The position numbers and the translations under genes are program-made. The notes beneath the pieces are model-generated. The model worked only from the letters and a program-made list of their open reading frames with translations. It did no database searches and was not told where the DNA came from. This document shows, one piece after another, positions 5,284-6,102 of a DNA stretch of 6,102 bases (positions within the stretch are counted from its first letter, which is position 1; every line of letters starts with the position of its first letter). Origin of the DNA: an uncultured Eubacteriales bacterium (GTDB lineage: Bacteria; Bacillota; Clostridia; Lachnospirales; Lachnospiraceae); assembly GCA_900557175.1 (NCBI GenBank), contig USSL01000117.1, positions 1 to 6,102 of the forward strand. The letters are read 5' to 3'.

Positions 5284-5948
5284 TGATTTATTGCGTAGAG
5301 GACGAGAGAAATATTCGAGAGCTTATTGTGTATACACTGGAATCCAGCGGCTATCAGGCAAAGGGATTTAAAGATGCGAAAGCTTTTTATCCGGCACTTG
5401 AGGAGGAAAAGCCTGAGCTTATTTTACTGGACATTATGCTTCCGGGCGAGGATGGTCTTTCAATTTTGGAAAAGCTTCGGAAAAATAAGGCGACAAAGGA
5501 TATTCCTGTGATGATGGTGACGGCCAGAGGCTCAGAGTATGACAAGATTCTCGGCCTTGACGGCGGTGCAGATGATTATATTACAAAGCCCTTTGGCATG
5601 ATGGAATTTTTGGCGCGCGTCAGAGCAATTTTAAGGCGCAGTCAAAAGCCGTCGGGCGCGCAGGAAATGTATGAGAGCGGCGATTTAAAGCTTTATGTCA
5701 ACAAGCATCAGGTATTTGACGGCGCGCGGGAAGTAGAACTTACGCTGAAGGAATTTGAGCTGCTTAAGTTTCTCCTTGAAAATAAAGGCATTGTCATGAC
5801 GAGAGATAAGCTTCTGACCGGCGTGTGGGGCTACGATTTTGACGGCGAGACACGCACGGTCGATGTGCATATCAGGACACTTCGTCAGAAGCTTGGCACA
5901 TGCGGCGAACTCATAGAAACGGTGCGGGGTGTCGGCTACAAAATTTAA
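5283..5948 (+). CDS. phoB: OmpR/PhoB-family response regulator (phosphate regulon)
   Basis: This is a two-domain DNA-binding response regulator, 221 residues. The receiver domain (about 1-118) has the acidic pair Glu6-Asp7, phosphoacceptor Asp50 in LILLDIMLPGEDG, Thr80 (VMMVTARG) and Lys102 (ITKPF). The winged-helix effector domain (about 130-221) contains VELTLKEFELLKFLL, the recognition helix TVDVHIRTLRQKLG (192-205) and the wing end TVRGVGYKI. The N-terminus is very short (MIYCVEDE), so strand 1 starts almost at the first residue; no alternative upstream start exists in frame next to a ribosome site. GAGG at 5272-5275 and the TAATG overlap with phoU support translation from 5283. Family and operon position point to the PhoB/PhoP role, activating pst genes in phosphate starvation, possibly through the hexamers at 911-969. 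The symbol could equally be phoP by Gram-positive usage. Confidence 0.9.
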   Translation: MIYCVEDERNIRELIVYTLESSGYQAKGFKDAKAFYPALEEEKPELILLDIMLPGEDGLSILEKLRKNKATKDIPVMMVTARGSEYDKILGLDGGADDYITKPFGMMEFLARVRAILRRSQKPSGAQEMYESGDLKLYVNKHQVFDGAREVELTLKEFELLKFLLENKGIVMTRDKLLTGVWGYDFDGETRTVDVHIRTLRQKLGTCGELIETVRGVGYKI

Positions 5949-5966
5949 CCATGTGGAGACGATGTC

Positions 5967-6102
5967 ATGAAAAAGAAAATATTTTCAAATGCCAGTGTTT
6001 TAATCATTGTATCTGTTGTTTTAAGCTTTGCAGTCACCGGCTTTTTTTTGTACGGACGCATTTTGACGAATATGAAAACAACAGTGGGTGAAGAATGCCG
6101 CT
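5967..6102 (+). CDS. phoR: Sensor histidine kinase, PhoR-like (5' end only)
   Basis: The first 45 codons are seen; the gene runs off the window. It starts at ATG 5967, 18 bases after the regulator stop, with TGGAG at 5953-5957, 9 bases upstream. The start MKKKIFSNAS is basic and is followed by a membrane helix (about residues 11-29, VLIIVSVVLSFAVTGFFLY), then a polar stretch, RILTNMKTTVGEE, that would begin the extracytoplasmic part. This is the usual N-terminal layout of a membrane histidine kinase. The catalytic domains lie outside the window, so the PhoR assignment rests on position behind a PhoB-type regulator in the pst operon. ATG at 5951 and ATG at 5961 are in other frames, and the 5961 one stops after two codons. 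Confidence 0.8.
   Translation, partial: MKKKIFSNASVLIIVSVVLSFAVTGFFLYGRILTNMKTTVGEECR

Overview
The window looks like a chromosomal segment of a Gram-positive anaerobe of the Clostridia, most likely Lachnospiraceae. This is inferred from AAGGAGG-type ribosome sites, moderate GC, the small DUF6903-like membrane protein behind a sugar-ABC permease, and the gene order pstS-pstC-pstA-pstB-phoU-regulator-kinase. No species can be named from the sequence alone. All genes lie on the + strand.

Positions 1-385 are the end of a sugar-transport operon: the last 48 codons of a MalG-type ABC permease, a 55-residue two-helix membrane protein, and a strong intrinsic terminator. Positions 386-1034 hold no convincing gene. 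They contain two long imperfect palindromes, element A (432-608) and element B (703-878). These are nearly equal in length (177 and 176 nt) and lie in opposite orientation. They share short conserved blocks, while their stem arms differ in sequence yet stay self-complementary, so they look like two copies of one structured repeat family kept by compensatory change. This is the most unusual part of the window. A run of TTTACA/TTAACA hexamers (911-969), resembling a Gram-positive PhoP box, follows just before pstS.

Positions 1035-6102 are a phosphate-uptake and phosphate-sensing operon. PstS (lipoprotein) captures phosphate outside the membrane, PstC and PstA form the channel, and PstB supplies ATP hydrolysis. 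PhoU links transporter state to signalling. An OmpR/PhoB-type response regulator and the start of a membrane histidine kinase (cut by the window end) complete the circuit. Spacing is tight: ATGA overlap for pstC/pstA, 1 base between pstB and phoU, and a 1-base overlap of phoU and the regulator. The only real internal gap is between pstS and pstC. It carries a hairpin with a T-tract, a likely attenuator that would let PstS be made in excess over the membrane parts.

Two starts need care. The pstC reading frame opens upstream inside the attenuator, and that of phoU opens inside pstB. The ribosome sites place the real starts at 2051 and 4630.
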